A stretch of 64,000 bases of DNA from contig CADCXD010000004.1 of the NCBI GenBank assembly GCA_902806575.1, positions 682,001-746,000 of the forward strand, read 5' to 3'. Origin of the DNA: Jackrogersella multiformis (lineage: Eukaryota > Ascomycota > Sordariomycetes > Xylariales > Hypoxylaceae). Positions 34,106 to 45,576 of this stretch are shown piece by piece (the first letter of the stretch is position 1; each line of letters opens with the position of its first letter). The notes under the pieces are model-generated. The model did not search any database and was not told where the DNA came from. It saw only the letters and a list, made by a program, of their open reading frames with translations. A program made the position numbers and the translations under genes.

Positions 34106-35793
34106 GATTGGGAGTCTGCTCGTTAGAGTCTTTCTGCAAAATTGGTGGTGGTTTTGGCAGCACAGTCAGGGCTGTACACAGTCTGTGTTGTGTTGTTTTT
34201 GTGGTGTGGTGTGATTCACTTTGTGAGATGAGCTTGCGAACCTTGGCCATTTCCTGACCAACGTTGGACATTATTTATGACTGCTAATACCATGTCGCAC
34301 GCTCCCACGATTTCTGACGGCGGCTTCGATATTCACGGTTGTCGTCGTTTGGTGAAAAAACCACTTATTTCATTGTATAAACTTATACAAACGCCGGCCT
34401 TGCCACGGTGAGTCTAGATAGACCATTTGAAATTCCTGACAAGAGCCATGTTCAGAAATGGTGAGCAGTATCATATCCAAGACTCGGAGTTGCATTTCCT
34501 GAATACCCGTTAGCGAGTGACACTGTTAACTGGGTTACCCATAATACATTACCTCGAGGAAGGGAGCATGCTTGATGTTTACAAACTAGACCTGACCAAT
34601 AGGAATCACTGGAAATATCAACTTACGGCTTGTTTGTCTCATAGCCCTTTGTCCCAGCTAAGCTATGACCAACCCAGTAAGATAGGGTGTTCATCACCAA
34701 GATGCATTCTGCCTGATATCTATCTTGCCCTGTATCCATCTTAAGGATTTCGCTTGCTCCGCGCAATATTGTCTGGACGGTCGCCATGGTGGAGAAGTGT
34801 CACTTTTATGTCACGTATGTTATTCCGTAACGAGGAATAAAAGGGATATCTAGAGTTAGACGCAACCTTGGGAATCGGGTTATATATAGTTGTGAGCCAG
34901 AGGACTGACGAGACATGACCAAGGTCGTGGCAGCGTTGGATTGGTGCCGCGGAACTTGCCCACAACTGCGTCACCCAGTGATAACGGCATGATTCGAATG
35001 GCTCTATGGCGTCAACGTGAATCCACATATTACTCCAGTTTTGCGATTTATTTAGAAACCACCCGTAAAGGCTATTGCCACTTAACATACGATCCATCTT
35101 GTGCGGATGTTATGATGGATTTAAGCGAGAATATATACTTGACTCATTCTCTTGAGACTGTTAAACATATAGTAGACTGTTAGTTTCGATTGCTGACATC
35201 AAGGAAGTGATCTAAACATATACTTAAAGTTGGTTTCTTAGCTCCTACTTAGGAAGTAAGGGGGGGAGGGGGAGGTTAACATAACGATGTTGAGGCTATG
35301 GATTAGATAAGATATAAGGGAAGGGGACTCATCCAAAATAATGTTGCAAAGCATTATTCTGACTTACGAGGCATTCACCCATCTTCAACAGAAGCCATAG
35401 GCTTATAGAGGACACTCATATTAGTATCTGATCTGTAGACTGTAGACTGTAGACTGTGAAGTCTTGCAACACTCACCAGAATCGATTCTTCAGTTCTAAA
35501 AACAGTAAAACAAATTTTTTTTTTGCATCGGTCTTCTCACTTGGACAAGTGATCACAGGATGAACAAACGACCACGGCATTGTAAAAAATGCCAAAATCG
35601 ACTCCTATGTACTGCACAAAAGCGCACATGTAACTTAAGATACAAAGAAGTCCAAGCTCTCCGTGCCTTGAGACCGAAAACAATTACAAGAGGGGGAATA
35701 AAGCACACATCAAAAAAGCACCGTCATGTTCCACTTCTATTCTTAGTGGAAAAACACAAAACATCATTATTCAGTTACTATTCAACCGATGAC
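34106..35793. other. Intergenic, no gene recognised
   Basis: Short frames only. It includes a (CTGTAGA)3 direct repeat at 35433-35453. The stretch just downstream of the GH72 stop (35560-35790) is probably that gene's 3' region. Confidence 0.6.
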
Positions 35794-37297
35794 CTAGATC
35801 AGGGTGAATCCGGCCGTGAAGAACATGGCAACCACCGCCGGGATGATCATGACCGCGGCAGAGATAGGGCCTTGAGGTGCCAACGTGGCTGCGGCATTGC
35901 CGCTGGACGATGAGTCGGACGAGCCGGACGAAGTGGTGCTGTCGCCCGAGCTGCCAGGGGTGTTAGCCGCATCGTTGGAAAGAGGCTTCACAGCAAGGTT
36001 CGACAGAGTCTTGCCGTTAGCATCCTTAACGGTGTGCTTGACAGAGTAGTCACTGATGTCGATGATCTTGCCGCTTGGCTTGGGGGAGACACCCTTGTCA
36101 ATGATGTCCTGAGCTCCGGGGGGAGGAACAGGGAGGGTGAAGTTGTTGTTGAACCCATCCTCCTTGATCAAGCTAGCCTTGCACTCGGGGATGGTAACCT
36201 TAGAGCCGGTAGCCTTAACACCTTGGACGGTGCTGAAGTCGACCTTCTTGTACTGGTTCTGAAGGGTGGCGAAGTCAGCCAGAAGCTCAACGGTGTCATC
36301 GTCATTGCACTGGGCAAGACCGTAGTTGTTCTTCTCCTGCGCAAATTCGTAGACGACACCGCCGGAGAAGACTCCCATCATCTGATCACTGTAGATGGTA
36401 GCAATCTCGGTGAAGACACGAGGGGAGGGGGTGTTGCAACCGAACTCCGAGTAGAAGACGGGGACGGAAGTAGTCTTGAACAAGGCAACCAGCTGGTCGT
36501 ATCCAGACTCTTGGAAGGTGCTGTCACCGCACCACGAGTAGCTGTTCAGGGCGAACATGTCGGCGCGGGACATGTCGTTAGCATCACCGTCGATAGCGCA
36601 CTGGAAGTAGTTCCAGCTGTCCTCGAGAACATCGCGGACATCAGCGGCAGAGTAGCCAACGGGAATGGGGCGGTCGGCATGGTTCTTGATGTAATTCTTC
36701 AGGTCACGAGTGACAGCACGGACGTAAGGGGGGACAGTAGCACCAGTCTTGACGTTATCGATGACCTCGTTGCCAGAGAAGAACCCGAGAGTGTTGGGGT
36801 AAGACTTGAAGGCCTCGACGATGGCGAAGGTGCGGTTCAAGTAAGCGGCATAGTACGACTCCCACGGCGCACCGCTGTTGAGAGACTCGCCTGCCAGGGG
36901 CGAGTTGACGTCGAGGATCATGTACATACCCGCCTGTCGGTCGTGGTTAGTTTAGAACAGCGAAGCTTGCCTATAACCTAGAACTTACAGCATTGAAGAT
37001 GCTGGCGCATTCGTCATGGTTGAGGTTGGGGTCCAAGTTGTAGACGCGGATAGCGTTGACACCCAGCTCCTGCATCAGTGCGGCGTCTCGCTTGCAGATG
37101 TCTCCGTTAGAGAGAGGGTCCTTGTTATGACTTGGGTCATAACCGGCACTTCCACCGATCTGGTAAGCCATACCAACGATCTGGAATGCATCGCCCGTCT
37201 TAGTGTTCACGAACTGGCTGCCCTGAACCTCGAGAGGCGTGACGGCAGCCGCTAGGGCCGCGCCGCCCAAGGCGACGAGCGCAGATTGCATGAACAT
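35794..37297 (-). CDS. GPI-anchored 1,3-beta-glucanosyltransferase, GH72 (Gel/Gas family)
   Basis: Two minus-strand exons, 37297-36989 and 36933-35794, with a 55-nt intron (GTAAGT donor, CTAAC branch) give 482 aa. A signal peptide (MFMQSALVALGGAALAAAVT) precedes the GH72 domain starting VQGSQFVNTKTGDAFQIVG. The acid/base Glu is in GFFSGNEVID (about residue 159), and the nucleophile Glu in PVFYSEFGC (about 266). There is no Cys-rich CBM43/X8 module, so it is the short subclass. A Ser/Thr-rich stretch (GSSGDSTTSSGSSDSSSSGN) and a C-terminal hydrophobic tail are the GPI-attachment features. It elongates beta-1,3-glucan chains in the wall. Confidence 0.96.
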
Positions 37298-39863
37298 AGT
37301 TACCGATCTAAATGAAGATTCTTATCGTCGCGACGCGGTTGGCGTGAAGCTTTTTGTTGTGGTTGGTAGTTGTAAGATCTGGATATTCTTCTAGAAATGT
37401 CTACCAAGGTCGATTTTTAACCACCTTCGAAGACAACCAGAATCAACAAAAAAGTAGCCTTGTCAAAATAGATATCTTAGAGAGTGACGAGAAATAGGCC
37501 AATGGCCAAGAAACGATTGTTGTAAAAAAGGGATAGAGAGAGTGGTTATTGAAAAGAAACGCGAAACGCGCCGAGAAAAATAGAAGTCAGTTGAAAGTAT
37601 TTGATGTTCTGTGATCTGGAAAGAGTGACGAAAGGTTAGGTTCGAAAGGATGGGAGAGGAAAAGGTAGATAATTCAATGATTGGAGTAGGAAGGAAACAG
37701 ACGTCGCAGGTACTACACAAGCGGATGTTACCTGGGTACATTCGACACGATGCCAATCAATGACTTCGTAGGGTGTCCTCCGCACCTTCCAACTTACGAG
37801 GGGTGTTTTTTAGCAGCTGACTAGGGCGGCTTTGTTGCACTTTGTTGTTGCACCTTGTTGCAGTAATCAATCGCAGCGGGGATTGTGACTGGTCGAGTGG
37901 GTAGAGATTCGTCCCAAGAAGGAAAGCCCCACAATGCGAAGTACCTACCTAGGTAGGTACCTAGTGTAGGTAGGCGGTAACTCCACTGGCATTGGTTCAT
38001 CCGTACCTTTCCAGTGTAGGGATGTGCATATGTACATATGTACAGTGCTTCTTGGTAGCATAATTCTACATAATTAGGTCTAATTGGGTTCTACACGCTC
38101 TTCACACTGTATGTATTTTATCATTTAACCTACCATTTTACCATTTTATCGCGCATAAAAACATGCCAAAAGAGTGCTGACTCACCGTATTCAATAATAT
38201 GACACCATCAACCCGCACTGTCGGGAATAATGCGAATTCAATGAAATTTCATGATCCATCCCTACTAATCTCATGGTTTCACCGACATGCTCCTGATGGC
38301 TGATGGATCTAGATGGATCAAACGATCTACTTATTTTACTAGTGTAGGTACGTTAGGTATGCTGATATGCTACCTATTGTAGGTATCTGTGTGATACTGT
38401 TTGTGCGCATTAATGATGTTTTGTTGTTTGTTCGCGATGTCCTCACCGGACCCAATCAAGAACAGCCATATGTTCTGGTCACTCTCCAAAGAAAGGACAA
38501 GTCCTTGGCCTTGCCTTGGTTTTCCCTTGGTTGCTGATAGTCTAGGCTATTCCCCAAAGGCCCAGCTTCAATACGAAATTAACAAAGGCCTTTGTAGCCT
38601 ATTGGCGGGTCCCTGTAAGGCGCCGGTATACTACCTGCCCATGCTGCCAAAGGGTATACGAGAATTCTGTGGTGGGATTGTAGTCGTATTAATAGTAGGA
38701 GTAGTAGCAGTAGCAGCAGCAGTATTCCGCCTTTCACGATGTGCGATGTACCGTACTAACAATAATCACCTCAACCTTGGCAAAGGGGATAGGCTATTCC
38801 TACTACTAGTGCTTCCTGTTTCTTCTACGAATCTTCCCTCCACTCGCTGTCTCGTTCTTCGATGTCTCAGTTTCGAAATGTTCTACAACGACGTCACAGC
38901 CGATCCACGGGTGCTGGCTTGCAGGACTAATGAAACACTGTCTGTTTTCTGTGCACGTGGGTACTGGCGACAATCGCAATTCGCGCTCCTCGGTGCTATT
39001 TGGCCATTCGAATATTCCCCTGAAGATCTACTCACCTTGTCAGAATAGCGTCAGGATAGTTGCACCATGTGCGAGACCTGTATTAATAACACTGTGATAC
39101 ACTGTATCAAAGCTATCCCGTAAAGTACTTGTTTAAGTAGCTCATAAGCATTTTTGCTACTGATGAGGTAATTAAAGGATAATAATTCCACAGTGCAAAA
39201 TTCTGTTATTATTATAGGTCTCGCACATGGGCAATTACATGTATGCTTGTAAGCTTGTTAGAAAAAAATAAAAGAAAAATAAATGGAGGGAACAATTCCG
39301 GGGTGAGCGTTAGGCTATCTAGCTTTGCCAGGGGTATCCCTGTTCCTAAGGGTTATTTGCGACGGTGCCAAGTGACAAATTGGGGATTGAATCTAATGCA
39401 GAACAGCGTTTAAGTGTAAATTTCCATTTATACTAGCCACTATGATGGACGTGAATGGGTGTAATGGATGCATACACTAGCCACCATTATACCTGTATAT
39501 GCACACACCAGCCTCACCACAACCACCACAACCCGGCGGGGTTTAACAATACTACTACTAAGAAGGTATTAAGGGTTCCACTACCTCCGGGTTATATGCC
39601 GGTTGTCAAATAGCAGTTGTCAATTGTCAACTGTAGTCTGCTGTGCGACGTGCAGGAAAAAAAAGGGAAAAAAAGGAGTGGCGGTCTAAGACAAATCAAC
39701 TCGATATAGTTGGCTAGGCAGGCTTCATATGCTATACTCGACGGCTTCATCTCTGCGCAGGGTCTATACACTTCGTAAATCCGACCTCCCTCCCCGCCCC
39801 CTCCGTCCTCGCGTATCCTCGGCCGCTCGCCTCCACGTCCCCGCCTCCAAAAGCACAACCATC
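37298..39863. other. Intergenic between divergent GH72 and guanylate kinase genes
   Basis: A palindrome cluster lies at about 37944-37965, and a (GTA/GCA)n-rich stretch at 38693-38730. The 215-codon frame at 38401-39048 has its only hydrophobic segment encoded by that simple repeat and is not accepted. Confidence 0.6.
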
Positions 39864-40758
39864 ATGGCTTCTAGTATGTGCTTTCACCCCTCCTTCATTG
39901 CCCGACCGAGGTCGCACGAGTCTTCGAGTCTAGCCACCAAGTTTGTGACTTCGAATTAGGCAGACGGACAGAGACAGACAGTCAGACAGAGAAAGAAAAA
40001 GAACAGAACCCCGCTAACCCTCCCCCTCTCCCCAGCCCTCCCTCAAGACAGACGGCCCGTGGTGATATCCGGCCCCTCGGGGGTCGGCAAGGGCACGCTG
40101 TTCAAGCGGCTGTTCGAGTCGCACGGGGAGTGCTTCGCCTTATCGGTATCGCACACGACGCGGGCGCCGCGCGACGGCGAGGCCCACGGCGTCGACTACT
40201 TCTACGTGACGCGCGACGAGTTCGACGCCCTCGCCCGCGCCGGCGGCTTCGTCGAGCACGCCCAGTTCGGCTCCAACCGCTACGGCACCTCCAAGCAGAC
40301 CATCGCCGACCAGTCCGCCAAGGGCCGCGTCGTCGTCCTCGACATCGAGATGGAGGTGAGTTTCCCCTCCCCCCTACTCCTCCTAGCCCGAGTTTCCTTG
40401 GGCGCGTACGCTTTGCTTAGGGGAGAAGAGATAAAAGAAAAAGCGGAGGGGAGAGGATAGGAGAAGAGAAGAACTTTTGCTAAAGGAAGATTGGAAATAG
40501 GGAGTCAAGCAAATCAAGAAGAGCGGTATAGACGCGCGCTACGTCTTCATCAAGCCCCCTAGCTTCGAGGAGCTCGAGAAACGCCTGCGAGGCCGAGGTA
40601 CCGAGAAGGAGGCTTCCATCATCACTAGACTGGAACAAGCGAAGGTCGAGCTCGAATACGCGAACACGCCGGGCGTCCACGACATCATCATCGTCAACGA
40701 CGACCTCGACAGGGCCTACAAAGAATTAGAAGATTTTGTCTACAAGCCACTAGCCTAA
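39864..40758 (+). CDS. guk1: Guanylate kinase
   Basis: Three exons, 39864-39873, 40036-40355 and 40501-40758, give 195 aa. The first coding exon is only 10 nt (ATG GCT TCT A), followed by a 162-nt intron. The protein reads MASTLPQDRRPVVISGPSGV with the P-loop GPSGVGKGT (Lys22), then the GMP-binding SVSHTTRAPRDGEAHGVDYF, EHAQFGSNRYGTS and VVVLDIEMEG. The lid has RLRGRGTEKEASIITRL and the C-terminal end is IVNDDLDRAYKEL. Length matches the family (about 190 aa). It converts GMP to GDP in purine nucleotide synthesis and is an essential cytosolic enzyme in yeast. Confidence 0.97.
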
Positions 40759-41412
40759 GGCAGAAAATAAACAGAAGGCTCTTTGGTTACTACCCTTTGG
40801 TTACCACGCGATTATACCTCACCGATAGACATAATTATAATGGTCGGGAGTCATACAACAGAGCAAGGCGCAAATTCTAATAGGTCACAGATTCGTGAAA
40901 AAAGCGTGTTAGGCATAAGTCTCATATTTATTCCATCAGGTATCAGAGCGAACTCTATTAGAGTACAGTAGAGGCTTCACCAAGGATTAATCTTAGCAGC
41001 TTTAGAAGATGAACAGAGCTTTCGGGGGAATACTAAAAAGGAAATAATAAGAACGTCGAGTCGCCAGACTGTGTAGATGGAATAACTGCATGCTCGGCCA
41101 ACAAAAACATAACAAGGCTTGATCGACCCGAATGGATCAATCGTGCTGATCTTGGTGTCAAATACGCCCTCTGCGCGCACACTCGTATTCCACGCAGACA
41201 GAAAATTTTGGTATCCCATCCCAAGTTGAAACTTTGGGTTTTCGTAGCCATTCTTGAAATGAGTCGCCCTCCCAATGTCACACCATAGCCATCGGAGAGT
41301 TGCTCATAGTAATAGTCGTAAAGGGGTAAATTAGGGACCTATCGCAAGGATTGAAAAGCCTGTAAAACCGAGGAACGCCTCGAAGAAAGCGGACATAAAA
41401 GGGAATGTAGAA
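40759..41412. other. Intergenic between convergent guk1 and septin genes
   Basis: No gene seen; probably the 3' regions of both genes. Confidence 0.6.
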
Positions 41413-42583
41413 TTAGTAACCATTCATGGTCATTCGTTGGGAGCTCCTGCTGATTTCACGATCCGCAGCCGGGCTGATCGGCCTGCTTCCGTGGCCTTGT
41501 GCACTGCTCTCCTTGAGCGCCAACAATTGCTTGGCACGGAAGGTCTCGTAATGGATCTGTGACGTGGTTTCGATGAGATCCTGTAAGTGCGTTCGGAGCA
41601 AGAAGTTTCTCAGATAGACGAATTCGCAATGGTTCTCATCCTCAACGTTAATGACACCCCACCGGTTTTGACGTCCACGAACTTGCTTGCCGTTAACAAT
41701 GATCGACTTCTCGGAACCGACAACAGCAAACGGGACGAGGCTCTGTATCAGCTGTTAGTATAAGAGATAGTTATATAAACTTGACTTGAGGCATACCTTG
41801 ATCTGAGTGTCAATCGAGCGTTCCTCCTCGTCAAGCTCATCGTTGTCGTAGGGGTACATCTTGAGGTTGTGGAAGGCGAACTCCTCCTTGATGCGCTCCT
41901 TGAAAGCTTGCCTCTCCTCCAGAGTCAGAGTGTCAGCCTTGGCGATCACCGGCACGACGTTGACCACGTCCGAAAGCTTCTTTAGCACCACGATGTCGAT
42001 AGGCTTCAATGAGTGCCCCGAAGGCTGGATGAAGAACAAGCAGCAGTGGATACGCGTGTCGGTGATGTAACGTTCTCGCTGTGCTGTGAGCTCCTTTCGC
42101 AGGTACGCGGAGTGCTGATCCTTGATGTACTTGACGATGGGGTCCCAGCAGCGGTCGTTGTTGACCAAGTCACCGTAGCCCGGGGTGTCGACGATGTTCA
42201 GCTTTAGACGAACACCATTCTCCTCGATGACGTGCGACACGGGGTGAATCTCGGTCGTAGATCGAATCTGCTCATCGGGCACCAGTCTACCTTTCGAGTC
42301 GATCAGGTGAGATGCGAAGATGGTGTTGATCAGAGTCGATTTTCCCAATCCAGTTTGTCCTATAGTACGACACGAGACACGTCAGTGATACGAACAGAAC
42401 GCGATAACCAAACAGCGGTCATCAAAATAGCTACAACCTAGCTACAACATCAGGGGGGAAAGATAACTAACCAACGCAGATGACATTGAACTGGAAACCT
42501 CTCTTCAAGAGCTTGCGCTCGATCTGGGAGGTGATGCTGTCGAAACCGACGTGGCCATTGGGGTAGATGGTTTGCGTCGCCAT
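41413..42583 (-). CDS. cdc10: Septin, Cdc10 class
   Basis: Three minus-strand exons, 42583-42472, 42359-41797 and 41742-41413, join to 334 aa. The N-terminus is short (MATQTIYPNGHVGFDSITSQ), as in Cdc10-type septins, followed by IERKLLKRGFQFNVICVG. The GTPase motifs are G1 GQTGLGKS (about 38-45), G3 DTPGYGD and G4 AKAD in NVVPVIAKADTLTLEE. The septin unique element appears as RGRQNRWGVINVEDENHCEF and FLLRTHLQDLIETTSQIHYE. The C-terminal coiled coil seen in Cdc3/Cdc12 is absent, again as in Cdc10. It assembles into septin filaments at septa and growth sites. Confidence 0.96.
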
Positions 42584-43295
42584 TGCTTCTAACTTATCCG
42601 ATCAAAGTAAATGAATGGATTAAAATGTCGGCTCCTATTCCAAGAAATAGCCTGTTGGCAATTGGAATAACGAACGAATACCGGAGTAAGACGAAGTGAG
42701 AGCTCTGGTGAGAAGTAGAGTTGGAGTTGATGATGATTGAGAAAAGAAAGTTGAAGGTTCGTGGCGCCGGGGAAGTTTTTTCGACGTGAAGGGGATGGAT
42801 GGGTCCTCTTTCTTGATTGCTCCCTGCGATTTCCTGCCAAACAATAATTTCCGTGAAGAAGGTACAGGTTGGGCTGGGGGATCAGAAGAAAGGGGGAAGG
42901 GGATTAGATGATTCTGATAGGTCAACGAGTGTCCGTGCATAATGGGCCTTGGCTTTAGCTGGGTGTTAGGTCGTACGTGCTTTGGTGCCGGCTGATGGCC
43001 AGATGGCTAGCCGGGATTGTCAACGCTGTGAGCTATTTGACCTATCAGATCAATTTTCGCGCTAATACCTAGTAGAAACTTTTTAGAGATAGACGACGGC
43101 AAGCTCTTTCTATCGACAATCTATACATACCTAAGGTACTCATTCATGAGCACGCATAACGATTACGGTCTTCGCATATAGCACCCATTCTATCGAAATA
43201 TAGTGGGAGGGCATCAATCCATTGCTCTTGAAGGCTAGGAACCTCCCAATTCAGGAATAACGAGCAACAAACTTGCTGTGAGCGAGTCGTCAGCC
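42584..43295. other. Shared promoter region of divergent septin and bL32m genes
   Basis: No gene recognised; the two start codons are 712 bp apart and divergent. Confidence 0.6.
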
Positions 43296-43770
43296 ATGGC
43301 CGCCATGCAGCAACTGCGAATGGCCTCGCTTTTCACCTCTCTCTTCCCGAGACTAGCGTTGACGACCTTCAACACTTCTTTCCGATCAACCATTCTTTAT
43401 ACACAACAAGCACAGGAGCCACGATTGCCGTCGATATCCGCGCTCGCTATCGCTATCGCTGTCCCAGCTGCCATCTCGAGAATACCCTCGCTATTGGGTG
43501 ATATATGGGAAGGGATACTCCGGGCAGTGCCCAAGAAGAAGACATCACACATGAAGAGGAGGCATAGGCAAATGGCAGGAAAGGCCCTGAAGGATGTTAC
43601 GTCACTTAACAAATGCCCAGCTTGTGGAGGAGTAAAAAAGATGCACACACTATGTTCCGACTGCATGGGCCGTAAGTTGCTCCTCTCCGCAATCTGCTTA
43701 TCGGAGGCTAATTATCATATATTCAGGTGTCGGAGGTATGCTAGAACGTGACTTCAAAGGAAAGGCATAA
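43296..43770 (+). CDS. mrpl32: Mitochondrial ribosomal protein bL32m
   Basis: Two exons, 43296-43671 and 43727-43770, with a 55-nt intron give 139 aa. The start ATG (GCCATGG context) was preferred to an upstream GTG. The N-terminal ~75 residues are basic and hydrophobic, a mitochondrial presequence (MQQLRMASLFTSLFPRLALT). The mature part begins AVPKKKTSHMKRRHRQMAGK, identical in pattern to bL32, and has the zinc-binding cysteines CPACGG and CSDCMG. In yeast the presequence is removed by the m-AAA protease before assembly into the large mitoribosomal subunit; the same is inferred here. Confidence 0.95.
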
Positions 43771-44385
43771 TCAATGAATATATGCTTCGATAGCTATAGG
43801 AATATACTTGGGCGTATAGCCTTATAGTTTGTACAAATGAAACATCGAGCAAGTGGAATTTGTGCATACCACAGGCGTTTCGGTATAGGAGTAAGGGGTA
43901 ATGCAGTAGATATTGACTGTAAAATACATGTACAATGAGGGTCATATCTCCTACATATTTACATATTGACCTCATACGTGAACAAAACCCGGAACCCTCG
44001 AATTTCCTATTGGGCGCTATAATATGTGTAGGAAATCCACTATGAGGTACCTAGGTACTTCATTAAAGTCTTGCTTCCCAAGTTTGTAAATGCAGGTAAG
44101 TGCCTACGTACCTAGGTACCTGGCTGCCTGGTAAAATAGCAAAACAGAAGGCAAGAATGAATGGTGGGACACGATCCATATGGGTGTGATGTAATTCGAT
44201 ATGGAAGTCTCAATCCAAGTCTCCAGTTTTCTGTTTGACGTACAATTTCGATATTTCGATATTTTGACCCCACCATAGCTAAAGTACCTACCTTCAATAT
44301 TCCCAACTTAATCATCAACCCCACCACCTCTTCTACACAACAGCTTCCAAGCTTCTCAGGGAGTTCATATGGATCGCTAGCAATC
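43771..44385. other. Intergenic upstream of ski8
   Basis: TACCTAGGTACTT and TACCTAGGTACCTGG palindromic elements lie at about 44046 and 44108. The minus-strand frame 44112-44489 overlaps the first ski8 exons and is rejected. Confidence 0.6.
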
Positions 44386-45576
44386 ATGGTAAGGATAATA
44401 TCAAGAGTCAAGTCGCGTACTGAAGGGTTGGTTTGCTGATACTCATAATTATAGTCGAAGCAATACCTTACGACGCACACTATCGACAATGGTGAGCATT
44501 AGTCCTTCAGCTCTATCTAACTATACCTAGTCGCGCGACTCAAGTCTTCGACGTTGTATTGTACTAAAATTCGCCAGCACACATAATCGACATCTTCTCC
44601 CTCGCGACTACACCTACGGAAATATTGTCCGCCAGCGGCTCTTCGACGATACAAGTACACGCCACCTCGCAACCCAGCTTCCCTCTCTCGCAATCTCTCA
44701 CAGGCGCACACAAGCTCGGTTGCCATCACGTCGCAGTTTCCAGTAATGGCAAGGTTGCAGCCTCGGCAGGTTTCGGCGGCGAAATAAAGATATGGTCGAG
44801 CGCCGCGGTAGGTGGCGACTGGGAACCCTTCGGGGAATTAGATCCTGCAAAAGGTGCAGGCAAGGGCGCTGGCGAGGTATGGGCCATCGCACTAAGTGAA
44901 GACGGCCAGCACCTCGCTTCTACTACCTACGATGGACGAATCAATGTGTGGGATCTACGTGGGGATAGGTCCGAAAGGATACGAGAGTATGAATCTGGCA
45001 ATGCTGGTACTGGCTCCTTCGGTCTTTGTGTGGACCTAAGCCGCGATGGCAAATATACAGCAAGCGGTCATCAAAGCGGTGCTGTCTACGTTTTCAATAA
45101 CGACACCGGCAGACTACAATATTCACTCCCTGGTCAGTTTTCTGCCTCAGGCATCCGGAGGGAAATATATCCTTCCATGTATCTCGGAAGCTGATTGTAG
45201 GATAGGTCTCGTCAAGCCGATCCGAACAATAGCCTTTTCACCGGCCGGTACACGCCTAGCTGCTGCTGGAGATGCAGGTGTTATTGCGATCTACGACACC
45301 AAGCACGGCGAGCATGTCGGTAACCTGACCGGCCATACCGCGTGGATTACATCTATCGACTGGAGCGACACTGGTGAGTACTTACTTAGCGGCGGCTTCG
45401 ATGGTAAAGTGAAGGTGTGGTCCATCGACCGAGGTGCCTGTGTGGCGACACACAGTGAGACAGACAAGGCCCTCTGGGCCGTCAAATGGTTACCTAAGAC
45501 AGGTCGCAATGAGATGTTCTGTACGGCCGGTGCGAACAGAAGTCTTACTTTCTATCGTGAAGCTACCGGCATATAG
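44386..45576 (+). CDS. ski8: WD40-repeat protein Ski8/Rec14
   Basis: Four exons: 44386-44388 (the ATG only), 44455-44491, 44578-45132 and 45206-45576. Donors are GTAAGG, GTGAGC and GTCAGT, and the total is 321 aa. The N-terminus reads M-SKQYLTTHTIDNAHIIDIF, the characteristic Ski8 start, which is what identifies the tiny exon 1. Seven WD-type blades follow, for example TEILSASGSSTIQVH, GEIKIWSS, LASTTYDGRINVWDLRG, YLLSGGFDGKVKVWSID and WAVKWLP. Ski8 is a scaffold of the Ski2-Ski3-Ski8 complex feeding mRNA to the exosome, and in fungi it also has a meiotic recombination role with Spo11. Both roles are inferred from family membership. Confidence 0.93.

Noticed and set aside
36034..36981. 315-codon plus-strand open frame
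   Set aside because: It is the antisense shadow of the GH72 gene, a product of third-position codon bias.
38401..39048. 215-codon plus-strand open frame
   Set aside because: Its single hydrophobic segment is encoded by a GTA/GCA simple repeat, composition is random elsewhere, and no domain or splice support is seen.
44112..44489. 125-codon minus-strand frame
   Set aside because: Overlaps the first two exons and the promoter of ski8 on the other strand and lacks any domain.
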